Below are positions 1 through 6,782 of a stretch of DNA of 10,056 nucleotides, in pieces. Below the pieces are notes generated by a model. That model had not been told where the DNA came from. It searched no databases and saw nothing but the letters and a program-made list of their open reading frames with translations. The stretch is taken from NCBI GenBank assembly GCA_031269165.1, contig JAISZQ010000211.1:1-10056 (forward strand), given 5' to 3'. The DNA is from Spirochaetaceae bacterium. GTDB lineage: Bacteria > Spirochaetota > Spirochaetia > Treponematales > Breznakiellaceae. The position numbers were made by a program, and so were the translations under genes. Position 1 is the stretch's first letter. Each line of letters begins with the position of its first letter.

Positions 1-105
1 TAATTTTTTGCTAAGTCCCACAGACTCCTAGCCTTGCGAAACTACGTTTTTAAAGGTTGCTGTTCCAAAACCGTGCGCGTTAGCGCACGGTTTTGGAACA
101 GCCTC
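1..105 (+). repeat. R1 dispersed hairpin repeat, copy A (right part; cut or diverged on the left)
   Basis: From about 30 onward this matches the right half of three other copies in the window (3293-3410, 4132-4315, 5141-5276). Shared pieces are the gcgaaac motif, a run resembling tttttaaaggttgctg and the closing hairpin. Here that hairpin is unusually strong: 59-78 pairs perfectly with 83-102 over 20 bp around a 4-base loop, because the usual short loop is replaced by a GC-rich extension. Bases 1-28 do not match the other copies, so the left half is missing, diverged or outside the window. It lies downstream of the minus-strand mutL and could also act as an mRNA 3' structure, though no T-run follows the stem. 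Confidence 0.8.
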
Positions 106-181
106 GAGCATTAACCCAATAGACCTTTGGCCCGCACCCTCACGAACAGACACGCGCCTCCTTCTTCGCACTCTTTTTGCT

Positions 182-211
182 CCGTTCGTGTTGGTTCGTG
201 GTTCACCGTGA
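182..211. repeat. Short cacgaac-type extragenic repeat after mutL
   Basis: Read on the minus strand, the bases just after the mutL stop contain gaaccacgaaccaacacgaac, a degenerate tandem of a cacgaac-like unit. Related cgaat-rich runs occur at 2484-2520 inside the small transposon-like element. Sequences of this style are scattered in the intergenic DNA of many bacteria; that is recollection, not something tested here. The rest of 106-181 shows no gene or clear structure. Confidence 0.3.
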
Positions 212-1981
212 TTACAGCCGCTTTACCCCTTTCAACAAGGATTCCCGCATGATTTCCACCCAGATGGGGCGGCCGTGAGGGCAATGATGATCGGGCATAT
301 CCATCGCTTCCTGGGCGAGGGCGAGGGCGGTACGCTCATCGAGAAAGGCGCCGTCGCGGATCGCCGTGTGGCACGCGCAACTGGCGGCCCAGTTTTCGAC
401 AAAGTTTGTCCCGGTTCTGGGGAGGGCCAGCACCGCTTCGATGGTCTGGCCGTCGGTCGCCCGCCAGCCTGCGGGCAGGGTCGTAAGCCGCCATACGTGG
501 GGCGCGTCCTGTTCAATCGTAAGCCCCCGCCGGGCAAGCGCTTCCCGGTGTTCGCGTAAAAAAGCATCCTCCTCGGCACTTTCCGCATTGAACGTCAACG
601 GGATGAGCAACTTCTCGCCGGAAATGGGTTCGGACAAGTAATGCTGGTAGAGGATGCGCTCGTGGGCGGCGTGCTGGTCGATAAGGTAGAGACGGTTGCC
701 CTTTGCCACGAGGATAAACACGCCCCAGAGCCGCCCCACAAACGTGAGCACTCCGTAGGGCGGCGCGGACTCGGCGGCAATGACCGACTCGCCTGAATCA
801 ACCGGCTCGGCATCCTCGTAGAGGGCTTGTTCCGCCAACGCGCTCGCTTGGTCTGCCGCCCCATCTTTCCCGTCCGGCTCCCTTCCTTCGTTTCCTTGCG
901 CCGGATAAAACGTCCGGCCGGGTGTCTGCCTGGGCGTCCGGCTAAAGGGCAGAGAAGGCGCGGAACATTCGGGCAACGTGAACGACCGCCCTCTCAGCAA
1001 CTCGGACAAAAACGCTCGGAGCGTCGTGGTAACGGCGTGGTGAATTTCGCCCGCTTGCCGGAACTTCGCCTCTCGTTTCGCCGGGTGAATGTTGAAGTCT
1101 ACCCGTTCGGGGTCAACGTCCAAGAAGATCGCGCCGACCGGATGCTCATTGTTGGGAAAACCGCCCTGCAATCCGGCTTCGAGTGCCTGTTGCAAACTCC
1201 AGTCCTGGATGCGCCGCCCGTTGGCAAAGACCATCTGGAGTTTCTTGTCCGGCCGTGAAAGGCCGGGACCGCCCACGATGACCGCAAAAGAAAACCCCGC
1301 GCCCCTGCCCGCGATGTGGTGTAACAATGGAAGAAATTGATCCAGTTTGAATGCGGCGGCGAATCGGTCTTTGAGGCTGACCCCGGATGGCAAAAACACC
1401 TTGAGCGTCCCGTCTTGAATGAAACGGAACTGAACGCCGGGGAAAGCGGCCGCCTTTTCCAGAAAGACCTGTTTACAGAGTTGCGCCTCGCTCGAAGGCC
1501 GCTTCAAAAACTGCTTGCGGGCCGGAATATAGTCGAACAGAAAGCGGGTACGCACGGTGGTACCCGCCGCCCGCGCCGCCCCGTCAAGTTTGGCCGTCCC
1601 GTTGTGGGCGCAGAGCCGCCACGCCGCCTCGTTTTTCCGGCTGGTAACGATTTCCAACTCCGCAACGGCGGCGGCGGCAGGTAACGCTTCGCCCCGGAAT
1701 CCCAGCGTCCTCGTGGTTCCGAGGTCGTCAAGGCGGGTGATCTTACTCGTCGCGTGATCCTCGATACAGAGGGCAAGGTCGTCCCGGTCCATCCCGATAC
1801 CGTCGTCGGAAACCTCCACAAGACGGATGCCCCCTTCCTCGATAGAAACCTCGATGTTCTTCGCATCCGCGTCGAGGGCGTTGTCGATGAACTCGCGGAC
1901 GAGTGCCGCCGGGCGGTCGATGACTTCCCCTGCCGCAATTTTTCGGGCTTCTTCCGGCGGCAGGACTTGGATTCGCGCCAC
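212..1981 (-). CDS. mutL: DNA mismatch repair protein MutL
   Basis: A 589-residue MutL, normal in length. MutL links mismatch recognition by MutS to strand incision and excision. The N-terminal GHKL ATPase domain (about residues 1-330) carries IAAGEVIDRPAA, REFIDNALDA (E30 and N34 match the catalytic Glu and Mg-binding Asn of E. coli MutL), DDGIGM, HATSKI and GFRGEAL. A variable linker (about 340-405) leads to the C-terminal dimerisation domain with DQHAAHERILY (435-445), an ACHTAIRDG segment and CPHGRP (567-572). These are the motifs of nicking-type MutLs that act without MutH, but the last Glu of the DQHA motif is Gln446 here. The start is GTG at 1979-1981, three bases after the xseB stop. 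No good Shine-Dalgarno sequence is visible, so coupling to xseB is likely. Identification is firm. Confidence 0.97.
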   Translation of the reverse strand: MARIQVLPPEEARKIAAGEVIDRPAALVREFIDNALDADAKNIEVSIEEGGIRLVEVSDDGIGMDRDDLALCIEDHATSKITRLDDLGTTRTLGFRGEALPAAAAVAELEIVTSRKNEAAWRLCAHNGTAKLDGAARAAGTTVRTRFLFDYIPARKQFLKRPSSEAQLCKQVFLEKAAAFPGVQFRFIQDGTLKVFLPSGVSLKDRFAAAFKLDQFLPLLHHIAGRGAGFSFAVIVGGPGLSRPDKKLQMVFANGRRIQDWSLQQALEAGLQGGFPNNEHPVGAIFLDVDPERVDFNIHPAKREAKFRQAGEIHHAVTTTLRAFLSELLRGRSFTLPECSAPSLPFSRTPRQTPGRTFYPAQGNEGREPDGKDGAADQASALAEQALYEDAEPVDSGESVIAAESAPPYGVLTFVGRLWGVFILVAKGNRLYLIDQHAAHERILYQHYLSEPISGEKLLIPLTFNAESAEEDAFLREHREALARRGLTIEQDAPHVWRLTTLPAGWRATDGQTIEAVLALPRTGTNFVENWAASCACHTAIRDGAFLDERTALALAQEAMDMPDHHCPHGRPIWVEIMRESLLKGVKRL

Positions 1982-1984
1982 CGT

Positions 1985-2302
1985 CTACGCTCTGTCGAAA
2001 GAAAAAAGCTCAAGGGATGGTACTCCATCCCCGGACGGCACTCCGTCCCCGGATGGTGCGCCATCCCCGGACGGCCCTCCATCCCCAGACGGCCCGCCGT
2101 CCCCGGATGGCGCATCCTCCTCCGTGCCGTTCGTCAAAATCTCGATACGGTTTTCAACTTTTTCAAGGTCTTTCTCAAGCGACCGCGAGAGTTTGATCCC
2201 CTCCTCAAACGCGGCGAGTGCCTCGTCAAGCGGAATATCGTTCCTTTTCACCAGAGCCCCAAGCTCCTCAAGCCGGCCAAGCCGTTCTTCAAAATTTTTC
2301 AT
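1985..2302 (-). CDS. xseB: Exodeoxyribonuclease VII small subunit
   Basis: Small subunit of exonuclease VII, which with XseA degrades single-stranded DNA to oligonucleotides in the cytoplasm. The first 60 residues fit the family: FEERLGRLEELGALV, then DIPLDEALAAFEEGIKLS, then a helical stretch ending RIEILTNG, a predicted helical hairpin. I chose the ATG at 2300-2302 because family members begin just before this FEERL-type helix; an upstream in-frame ATG at 2351-2353 would add 17 unusual residues. Neither start has a clear ribosome-binding site. The protein is about 105 residues against a usual 70-85, because of a C-terminal tail of five SGDGxP repeats. xseA is not adjacent. The stop lies three bases before the mutL start, so the two are probably cotranscribed. 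Confidence 0.9.
   Translation of the reverse strand: MKNFEERLGRLEELGALVKRNDIPLDEALAAFEEGIKLSRSLEKDLEKVENRIEILTNGTEEDAPSGDGGPSGDGGPSGDGAPSGDGVPSGDGVPSLELFSFDRA
2025..2114 (-). repeat. 18-bp minisatellite inside xseB (5 units)
   Basis: Five tandem 18-bp units begin at 2025, 2043, 2061, 2079 and 2097 (plus-strand form close to ccgtccccggatggcgca). They differ at a few, mostly silent, positions. On the coding strand each unit encodes six residues of the form SGDGxP with x = G, A or V. Since 18 is a multiple of three, gain or loss of units would keep xseB in frame and preserve its spacing to mutL. Confidence 0.92.
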
Positions 2303-2404
2303 ACCCTGCGTTATACCACAAAACAGAAAAAGTTGATACAACTGAGTCGCCATTTGCTTGGGTCCCCATTATGGACAAACTCCCGGCAGACGCTGCCAAC
2401 AGGC

Positions 2405-2610
2405 GGTACTCACCCACTGTCAACAACTTAAGCAAATGGAATATAAGCGTGATCAACGGATTACACAGATTTTTAGTTTTTTTGTCCACGAATGTACGCG
2501 AATGTATGCGAATACGCGCTGATGGGTATGTATTATTCGTAACGCCAATGGCGCTTATTCGCGCCATTCGCGGACCAAAATCCTTACGTTGTTGACAGTG
2601 GTACTCACCC
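2405..2610. mobile_element. MITE-like element (184 bp, 2416-2599) with 11-bp target duplication
   Basis: The termini actgtcaacaac (2416-2427) and gttgttgacagt (2588-2599) are perfect 12-bp inverted repeats. The match extends inward to about 17 bp with one mismatch. They are flanked by an exact 11-bp direct repeat, ggtactcaccc, at 2405-2415 and 2600-2610, the signature of transposition. A second inner inverted repeat pairs 2484-2503 with 2557-2575, so the element could fold into a long hairpin. No transposase is encoded. An 11-bp duplication is in the range reported for IS4-superfamily elements (about 9-13 bp), so mobilisation in trans by such a transposase is a reasonable guess, not shown. 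It occupies most of the 361-bp gap between xseB and hisB; I see no gene in the rest of that gap. Confidence 0.85.
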
Positions 2611-2663
2611 GGCGTATCGACACGTTATCTTGTAGAACACAACATTACCAAACGGCACGAAGG

Positions 2664-3236
2664 CTAAACGAGCACGCCTTTGGTGGACGGGATGGCGCTT
2701 CCGGCGCGGGGGTCATGTTCCACCGCATCGCGGAGCGCGCGGGCGGCGGCTTTGAATATCGCTTCGCACCGGTGGTGGATGCCCCGGCCGCGCAAAACAT
2801 CAATGTGCAACGCGAGAGCCGCATGGTTGACAAAGCCCCGCCAAAAGTCCTCGCAGAGATCGTCGGGGGGAAGCCCTGCCTCAAACACGAGATAGGGACG
2901 GCCGCCGAGATCAACGGCGACACGGGCGAGCGTCTCGTCCATCGGGTAGAGGCAACTCCCCGCACGGCGAATGCCCCGGCGTTCCCCCAGCGCCTTGTTC
3001 AGCGCCTGTCCCAGCACAATGCCGGTATCCTCAACAAGATGGTGGTCGTCAACCCCGGTATCGCCACGGGCTTTCAACTCAATGTCGAACATCCCGTGTT
3101 TTGCAAACAACGTGATCATGTGGGCATAGAACCCCGCCGGATAGGAAATCTCCGCAATACCCGTCCCGTCAAGATTGAGCCTGAGCCGAATATCCGTCTC
3201 CGCCGTCTTCCGTTCAATGATCGCTTCCCGCGCCAT
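2664..3236 (-). CDS. hisB: Imidazoleglycerol-phosphate dehydratase
   Basis: A 190-residue monofunctional HisB, the usual length. It dehydrates imidazole-glycerol phosphate to imidazole-acetol phosphate in histidine biosynthesis and needs Mn2+. The two metal-binding HHxxE motifs are present: H65-H66-x-x-E69 within DDHHLVEDTGI, and H154-H155-x-x-E158 within GIHHRCEAIFK. Other family blocks are KHGMFDIEL, MDETLARVAVDL and GGRPYLVFEA. The usual DHM signature reads AHM here (A38-H39-M40), keeping the His. The ATG at 3234-3236 has a good ribosome-binding site (ggaggg, about 5 bases upstream). No other his genes are nearby; it follows the LUD gene on the same strand with repeat R1-B between them. 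Identification is firm. Confidence 0.95.
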   Translation of the reverse strand: MAREAIIERKTAETDIRLRLNLDGTGIAEISYPAGFYAHMITLFAKHGMFDIELKARGDTGVDDHHLVEDTGIVLGQALNKALGERRGIRRAGSCLYPMDETLARVAVDLGGRPYLVFEAGLPPDDLCEDFWRGFVNHAALALHIDVLRGRGIHHRCEAIFKAAARALRDAVEHDPRAGSAIPSTKGVLV

Positions 3237-3292
3237 AGTTACCCTCCACGTTTCTGTGGCGAATTGCTGTCCGCCACGATGCTGTTGTCCCG

Positions 3293-3410
3293 TGAGCCCG
3301 TCAAAACTCGGTTAGTTTTGACGGGCTCATGCAGTTTCTCAGGCTAAAGCCTTACGAAACTGCACTTTTAAAGGTTGCTGTTCCAAAACTTGAGGTTTTG
3401 GAACAGCCTC
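3293..3410 (+). repeat. R1 dispersed hairpin repeat, copy B
   Basis: A compact copy built of three hairpins in a row. Hairpin 1 is 3294-3307 with 3315-3328 (14 bp perfect, loop 7). Hairpin 2 is 3331-3338 with 3356-3363 (gcagtttc/gaaactgc), enclosing a small aggc/gcct stem. Hairpin 3 is 3377-3389 with 3395-3407 (13 bp perfect, loop ttgag). A conserved single-stranded link, cttttaaaggtt, joins 2 and 3. It ends three bases from the stop codon of the LUD gene, between that gene and hisB on the minus strand, so it may shape the mRNA between the two cistrons. Confidence 0.85.
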
Positions 3411-3413
3411 CCG

Positions 3414-4061
3414 TTATAACCCTAAGTCTTTTCCCACGAGAATGACCTTGATGCGGCCCGCCGGCCGACAGAGGCGCATGATGGTGATGTAGGAACAGAT
3501 TGAATCAGGCGCGGAACAGTTGCCGCAGGAACCGGTTTTCGCGCAGGGAGCGTCGGGGTACTGGCCGGCGAAACGCTGCATGTTAAGCGGGGCGGCGATG
3601 GTACGGGCGCGAACCATCGCGTCGTCCAGGGTCTTGGCGGCTTTGTTGAGACCCACGAGCAGCACCACCTGTTTGGGCCCATAGATGTAGGCGGCGACGC
3701 GGTTGCCGAAGCCGTCGATATTGATGATTTCACCGCTTTCGGCGATGGCGTTCACGCTGCCCAAGAAGGTGTCGGCGAGCAACCCCTTGCGCTGGAGTTC
3801 GACGCGCTCTTCCGGGGTTGCGGCCTTGTCGCGGTCGATGAGCGTGCAGCCTTTCTTGCCCAGCGCGGCCTGTACGCCCTCGTTGTCTATCGAAAGGGAA
3901 CCGCCCCAGGATACCGTGTGGTCGGCCGGGACGAGCGCATAGAGTTTGTCGAGCGCGTCGCCGGTTTCTTCAAAATACCACGCCTCGAAATGATGCTTCC
4001 GCAAAGTTTCCGCCAGCCTCGGGCCCAGTTTGTTGTAACGTGTTTGCATAGGTGTCACCAT
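3414..4061 (-). CDS. LUD-domain protein (LutC/YkgG-related, putative lactate-utilization type)
   Basis: A 215-residue LUD-domain (DUF162) protein. Relatives include LutC and LutB of lactate oxidation complexes, but many stand-alone members have unknown roles. Visible blocks are DHTVSWGGSLSI (about 47-58), GSVNAIAESGEIINIDGFGN (about 101-120), an AAYIYGPKQVVLLVGLNK stretch and a C-terminal cysteine cluster (CAKTGSCGNCSAPDSIC), followed by a conserved-looking IKVILVGKDLGL end. The cysteines suggest metal or Fe-S binding, which is an inference. The ATG at 4059-4061 has a clear aggag ribosome-binding site about 7 bases upstream. No lutA or lutB partner is nearby, so a lactate role is unproven. 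It is divergent from the lipoprotein gene and heads the minus-strand run toward hisB. Confidence 0.85.
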   Translation of the reverse strand: MVTPMQTRYNKLGPRLAETLRKHHFEAWYFEETGDALDKLYALVPADHTVSWGGSLSIDNEGVQAALGKKGCTLIDRDKAATPEERVELQRKGLLADTFLGSVNAIAESGEIINIDGFGNRVAAYIYGPKQVVLLVGLNKAAKTLDDAMVRARTIAAPLNMQRFAGQYPDAPCAKTGSCGNCSAPDSICSYITIMRLCRPAGRIKVILVGKDLGL

Positions 4062-4131
4062 AATTTTCTCCTATTCACATGATACCTCTTTTTCGCCAGA
4101 ATGGCTAGCAGACTGATTCAACGAAACCATT

Positions 4132-4315
4132 TGAGCCTGTTTCAAAACACGAGCGAGTTTTGACAGGCTGAGCCAGAGGCTTTGCCGTTTCTCAGGCTAA
4201 AGATTTACGAAACTGCGTTTTTAAAGGTTGCTGGGCAAACAAAGTTTGAGGTAAACAAAGTTTGCCGGGCACGCTTTGTGTGCCTTTCAAAACGTGAGGT
4301 TTTGGAACAGCCTCA
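4132..4315 (+). repeat. R1 dispersed hairpin repeat, copy C (with internal insert)
   Basis: Ends are tgagcctgtttcaaaac (4132-4148) and gttttggaacagcctca (4299-4315), nearly inverted copies of each other. Inside are the R1 landmarks: gagttttgacaggct, a cgtttctcaggctaaag motif, cgaaactgcg and tttttaaaggttgctg. Hairpin 3 is split by about 52 extra bases (4234-4285). The insert contains two direct copies of aaacaaagtttg, forms a ggcaaac/gtttgcc stem and adds a small ggcac/gtgcc stem. The copy fills most of the divergent region between the LUD gene and the lipoprotein gene and ends 24 bp before the latter's start, so it may carry or displace promoter sequence. Confidence 0.83.
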
Positions 4316-4339
4316 TTTATTTCTCGATAGGAGAAAACA

Positions 4340-5143
4340 ATGAAATTGATGCTTAAAACGCTTTTTTCTTTTTTTATACTTGGTGTTCTGTGCAATGGAT
4401 GTACCAAGCAGAAACAACAATCTCAAGGACTGAGTCTTGTAGACGGGGTGCTGTCTGTCGGTATTGAAGTTGGCTATCCGCCAATGGAATACTACGATGC
4501 TGACGGAAAAACGCTTATTGGATTTGATATTGAACTTGTAAAAGCGCTTGCCGACAAGATGGGGCTTCGGGCAAATTTTATTGATACCGCTTGGGAAGGG
4601 ATTATGGCCGGACTGAATACCGACAAGTATGATATAGCAATGAATATTACTATTTTACCGAAACGCCAAGAACGGTACAATTTCACAAAACCTTATATCG
4701 ACAGCGCGATAACGATCGTTGCTCTTCAAAGTTCTTCCCTAAAGATTGAAAAACCTGAAGACATTGCCGGTTTTCGTGTTGCTTATCAAAGCGACACAAC
4801 GGCGCACTACTTTACTCAAACGTTACGTGATAAAGGGGTGCCTTTTTCATCATTTCCTTATGATAAAATACTCAATTGCTTTGATGATCTCAAATGGGGA
4901 AGAATTGATTTGATTGCGGTTGATAATATCGTGGCCTATGACTATACGGGAAAAGAAAACAGTCCCTTTGCAGTTATTTGGCAAGGCCCGTCTGATGAAT
5001 TGATTGGTATTTGCCTGAAAAAAGGAAATGACGCCCTTACGGACGCGCTCAATAACGCGCTGGACGCGCTCTATGAAAACGGAACTTTGTTGAACATATC
5101 CCAACAAATATTTAACCGTGATTTGGTTACATCAATCAGATGA
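4340..5143 (+). CDS. Extracellular solute-binding protein, family 3 (amino-acid ABC type), lipoprotein
   Basis: A 267-residue periplasmic binding protein of the polar amino-acid ABC family (SBP_bac_3). The N terminus is a lipoprotein signal: basic start, hydrophobic residues 8-17, then LCNGC with Cys21 as the likely lipidated residue; Leu at -4 and Gly at -1 fit the relaxed spirochaetal lipobox. The domain begins near residue 34 with SVGIEVGYPPMEYYDADG, then IGFDIELVKALADKMG, WEGIMAGLNTDKYDIAM, RQERYNFTKPYI and FRVAYQSDTTAHY, all typical. The ribosome-binding site aggag lies about 6 bases before the ATG. No permease or ATPase is adjacent, so it is an orphan binding component or works with a distant transporter. 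Its base composition is much lower in GC than the flanking genes and it is bracketed by R1 repeats, which suggests acquisition. Ligand unknown. Confidence 0.93.
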   Translation: MKLMLKTLFSFFILGVLCNGCTKQKQQSQGLSLVDGVLSVGIEVGYPPMEYYDADGKTLIGFDIELVKALADKMGLRANFIDTAWEGIMAGLNTDKYDIAMNITILPKRQERYNFTKPYIDSAITIVALQSSSLKIEKPEDIAGFRVAYQSDTTAHYFTQTLRDKGVPFSSFPYDKILNCFDDLKWGRIDLIAVDNIVAYDYTGKENSPFAVIWQGPSDELIGICLKKGNDALTDALNNALDALYENGTLLNISQQIFNRDLVTSIR

Positions 5144-5276
5144 GCCTGTTCCAAAACACGAGCGAGTTTTGACAGGCTGACGCCTTCGGCTATTGCCGTT
5201 TTTCAGGCTAAAGCCTTATGAAACGGCACTTTTTAAAGGTTGCTGTTCCAAAACTTGAGGTTTTGGAACAGGCTCA
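5141..5276 (+). repeat. R1 dispersed hairpin repeat, copy D (most complete)
   Basis: A 136-bp unit with 17-bp perfect terminal inverted repeats: tgagcctgttccaaaac at 5141-5157 and its reverse complement at 5260-5276. Internal hairpins include gcctgt/acaggc plus caaaac/gttttg (5144-5177), agcc-type stems, gccgtttt/gaaacggc enclosing aggctaaagcct, and 5243-5254 with 5260-5271. Its first three bases are the TGA stop of the lipoprotein gene, so the repeat begins exactly at the end of that reading frame. It separates the lipoprotein gene from the symporter gene. Confidence 0.88.
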
Positions 5277-5335
5277 TTTTCTATTTGAGGCATAGGCCGT
5301 TTTCGGTAACATTTTTGATGAGGCAACGCGCCCCC

Positions 5336-5364
5336 TTGCCAGATAAAGTGATGCGCGTTAAACT
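5336..5364 (+). promoter_or_regulatory. Weak sigma-70-like promoter candidate before the symporter gene
   Basis: ttgcca (5336-5341) and taaact (5359-5364) are 17 bases apart and resemble -35 and -10 boxes. Against it, the expected start of transcription (about 5371) would fall inside the ribosome-binding site aaggagg (5370-5376), leaving almost no leader. Treat it as a candidate only. Confidence 0.2.
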
Positions 5365-5384
5365 GTTTAAGGAGGTTTCATAGT

Positions 5385-6782
5385 ATGGAAACGTTTGAAA
5401 AAATTGCAAATTGGGTTAATGGCATCGTTTGGGGGCCGTGGCTGCTCATTCTTCTGGTGGGAACGCATGTGTTCATCACGATCCGCACAGGGTTTATTCA
5501 GAAAAGGCTGGGGCAAGGAATCAAACTTTCGGTGACGAAAGACGAGGACGGTACCGGGGATGTCTCGCAGTTCGGGGCGTTGACCACGGCACTGGCTTCA
5601 ACCATCGGCACCGGAAACATTATCGGCGTGGGGACGGCGATTGCCGCCGGAGGGCCCGGCGCGGTGCTCTGGATGTGGCTCACCGGTGTTTTCGGCATCG
5701 CGACAAAGTATGCGGAGTCGCTCATCGCGGTGAAATACCGGGTAAAAACGGAAAAAGGGGCGATGCTGGGCGGAGCAATGTACGCTCTTGAACGCGGCCT
5801 GAAACTCAAATGGCTGGGCGTGTTGTTTGCGCTCTTTGCCGCGCTTGCCGCATTTGGTATCGGGACGGGCGTTCAGGCGAATGCGGTTTCCAAGCTCATC
5901 AACGAAACCTTCGCGGTTCCCAACTGGATAAGCGGCACGGTGATGGCCGTTCTCGTCGCGCTGGTCCTCATCGGCGGCCTGCAAACAATAACCAAGGTCT
6001 GTATCCGTCTTGTGCCGCTCATGGCGGTGCTTTACATCGCGGGTTGCATCGCGCTCCTCGGCGTGAACCACCGGTTTGTTATCCCCGCGATTGCCGAGAT
6101 CTGTCGCTCGGCGTTTTCAGCCCGCGCGGCCGGCGGTGGTTTTATCGGCGCGACGATCATGATGGCGGCGCGTTTCGGCGTGGCGCGCGGCCTTTTTTCA
6201 AACGAGTCCGGCATGGGGTCCGCCCCAATCGTCGCGTCTGCGGCCAAGACACGCAATCCCGTCCGGCAAGCCTTGGTCTCAAGCACCGGCACCTTCTGGG
6301 ATACGGTGGTGATATGCCTCTTGACCGGCCTTGTCATCGTGAGTTCCGTGCTCTCCGCAGGCGGTGCCGGATTTGAGAACCTTGACGGGGGCCTGCTCAC
6401 GCATACGGCTTTTGGGCAAATCCCGCTCGTCGGGAAGGTTGTCCTCACGTTCGGCCTCATCACCTTCGCTTTTTCCACCATTCTGGGCTGGTCTTATTAC
6501 GGCGAGCGGTGCGCCGAATACCTGCTCGGGCCGAAGATCAACATTCCCTACCGTCTGCTCTACATCGTTGTTACCTTCCTGGGCGCGCTGTTGTCGCTTG
6601 ACATCGTCTGGAATATCGCCGACACCTTGAACGGCCTCATGGCCATTCCCAATCTTATCGCCGTCCTGCTCCTCAGCGGTGTCATCGCCAAAGACACGAA
6701 GTACTATTTCAGCGGCAATAACCTTGACGAAGTTGATAAAACCCCGATACCTTTGCGAAGCGAACTAAAAGATACAAAGTAA
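5385..6782 (+). CDS. Sodium:alanine/glycine symporter (AGCS family)
   Basis: A 465-residue integral membrane protein of the alanine-or-glycine:cation symporter family, which imports small neutral amino acids with Na+. The family signature is clear at about residues 63-98 (FGALTTALASTIGTGNIIGV through GGPGAVLWMW), and the second signature FSNESGMGSAPIVASAAKT lies at about 271-290. About ten or eleven hydrophobic segments are visible, and length is normal. A strong ribosome-binding site, aaggagg, precedes the ATG by 8 bases. It follows the amino-acid-binding lipoprotein on the same strand across repeat R1-D; AGCS carriers do not use binding proteins, so the neighbours share a substrate class rather than a complex. 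The exact substrate (alanine, glycine or glutamine) cannot be read from sequence. Confidence 0.95.
   Translation: METFEKIANWVNGIVWGPWLLILLVGTHVFITIRTGFIQKRLGQGIKLSVTKDEDGTGDVSQFGALTTALASTIGTGNIIGVGTAIAAGGPGAVLWMWLTGVFGIATKYAESLIAVKYRVKTEKGAMLGGAMYALERGLKLKWLGVLFALFAALAAFGIGTGVQANAVSKLINETFAVPNWISGTVMAVLVALVLIGGLQTITKVCIRLVPLMAVLYIAGCIALLGVNHRFVIPAIAEICRSAFSARAAGGGFIGATIMMAARFGVARGLFSNESGMGSAPIVASAAKTRNPVRQALVSSTGTFWDTVVICLLTGLVIVSSVLSAGGAGFENLDGGLLTHTAFGQIPLVGKVVLTFGLITFAFSTILGWSYYGERCAEYLLGPKINIPYRLLYIVVTFLGALLSLDIVWNIADTLNGLMAIPNLIAVLLLSGVIAKDTKYYFSGNNLDEVDKTPIPLRSELKDTK

Noticed and set aside
2025..2114. Tandem repeats as a CRISPR array
   Set aside because: Units are contiguous 18-bp repeats without spacers and are in frame within xseB.
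1504..2115. Long open frames overlapping mutL and xseB in other frames, on both strands
   Set aside because: They follow from the GC-rich codon structure of the two clearly recognised genes and show no family motifs of their own.
2303..2404. C-terminal remnant of xseA upstream of xseB
   Set aside because: Minus-strand frames here show no XseA-like sequence, even after mentally removing the MITE and one copy of its target duplication.
3340..3352. HisB Ala38 in place of Asp in the DHM signature as a sign of inactivity
   Set aside because: The metal-binding His and both HHxxE motifs are retained and the frame is intact, so loss of function is not supported. (The residue itself is encoded near 3120; the bases listed are the adjoining repeat core inspected at the same time.)
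3293..3410. R1 hairpins as a riboswitch for hisB
   Set aside because: The same structure recurs beside unrelated genes and lies in the antisense orientation relative to hisB, so a ligand-specific leader is unlikely.
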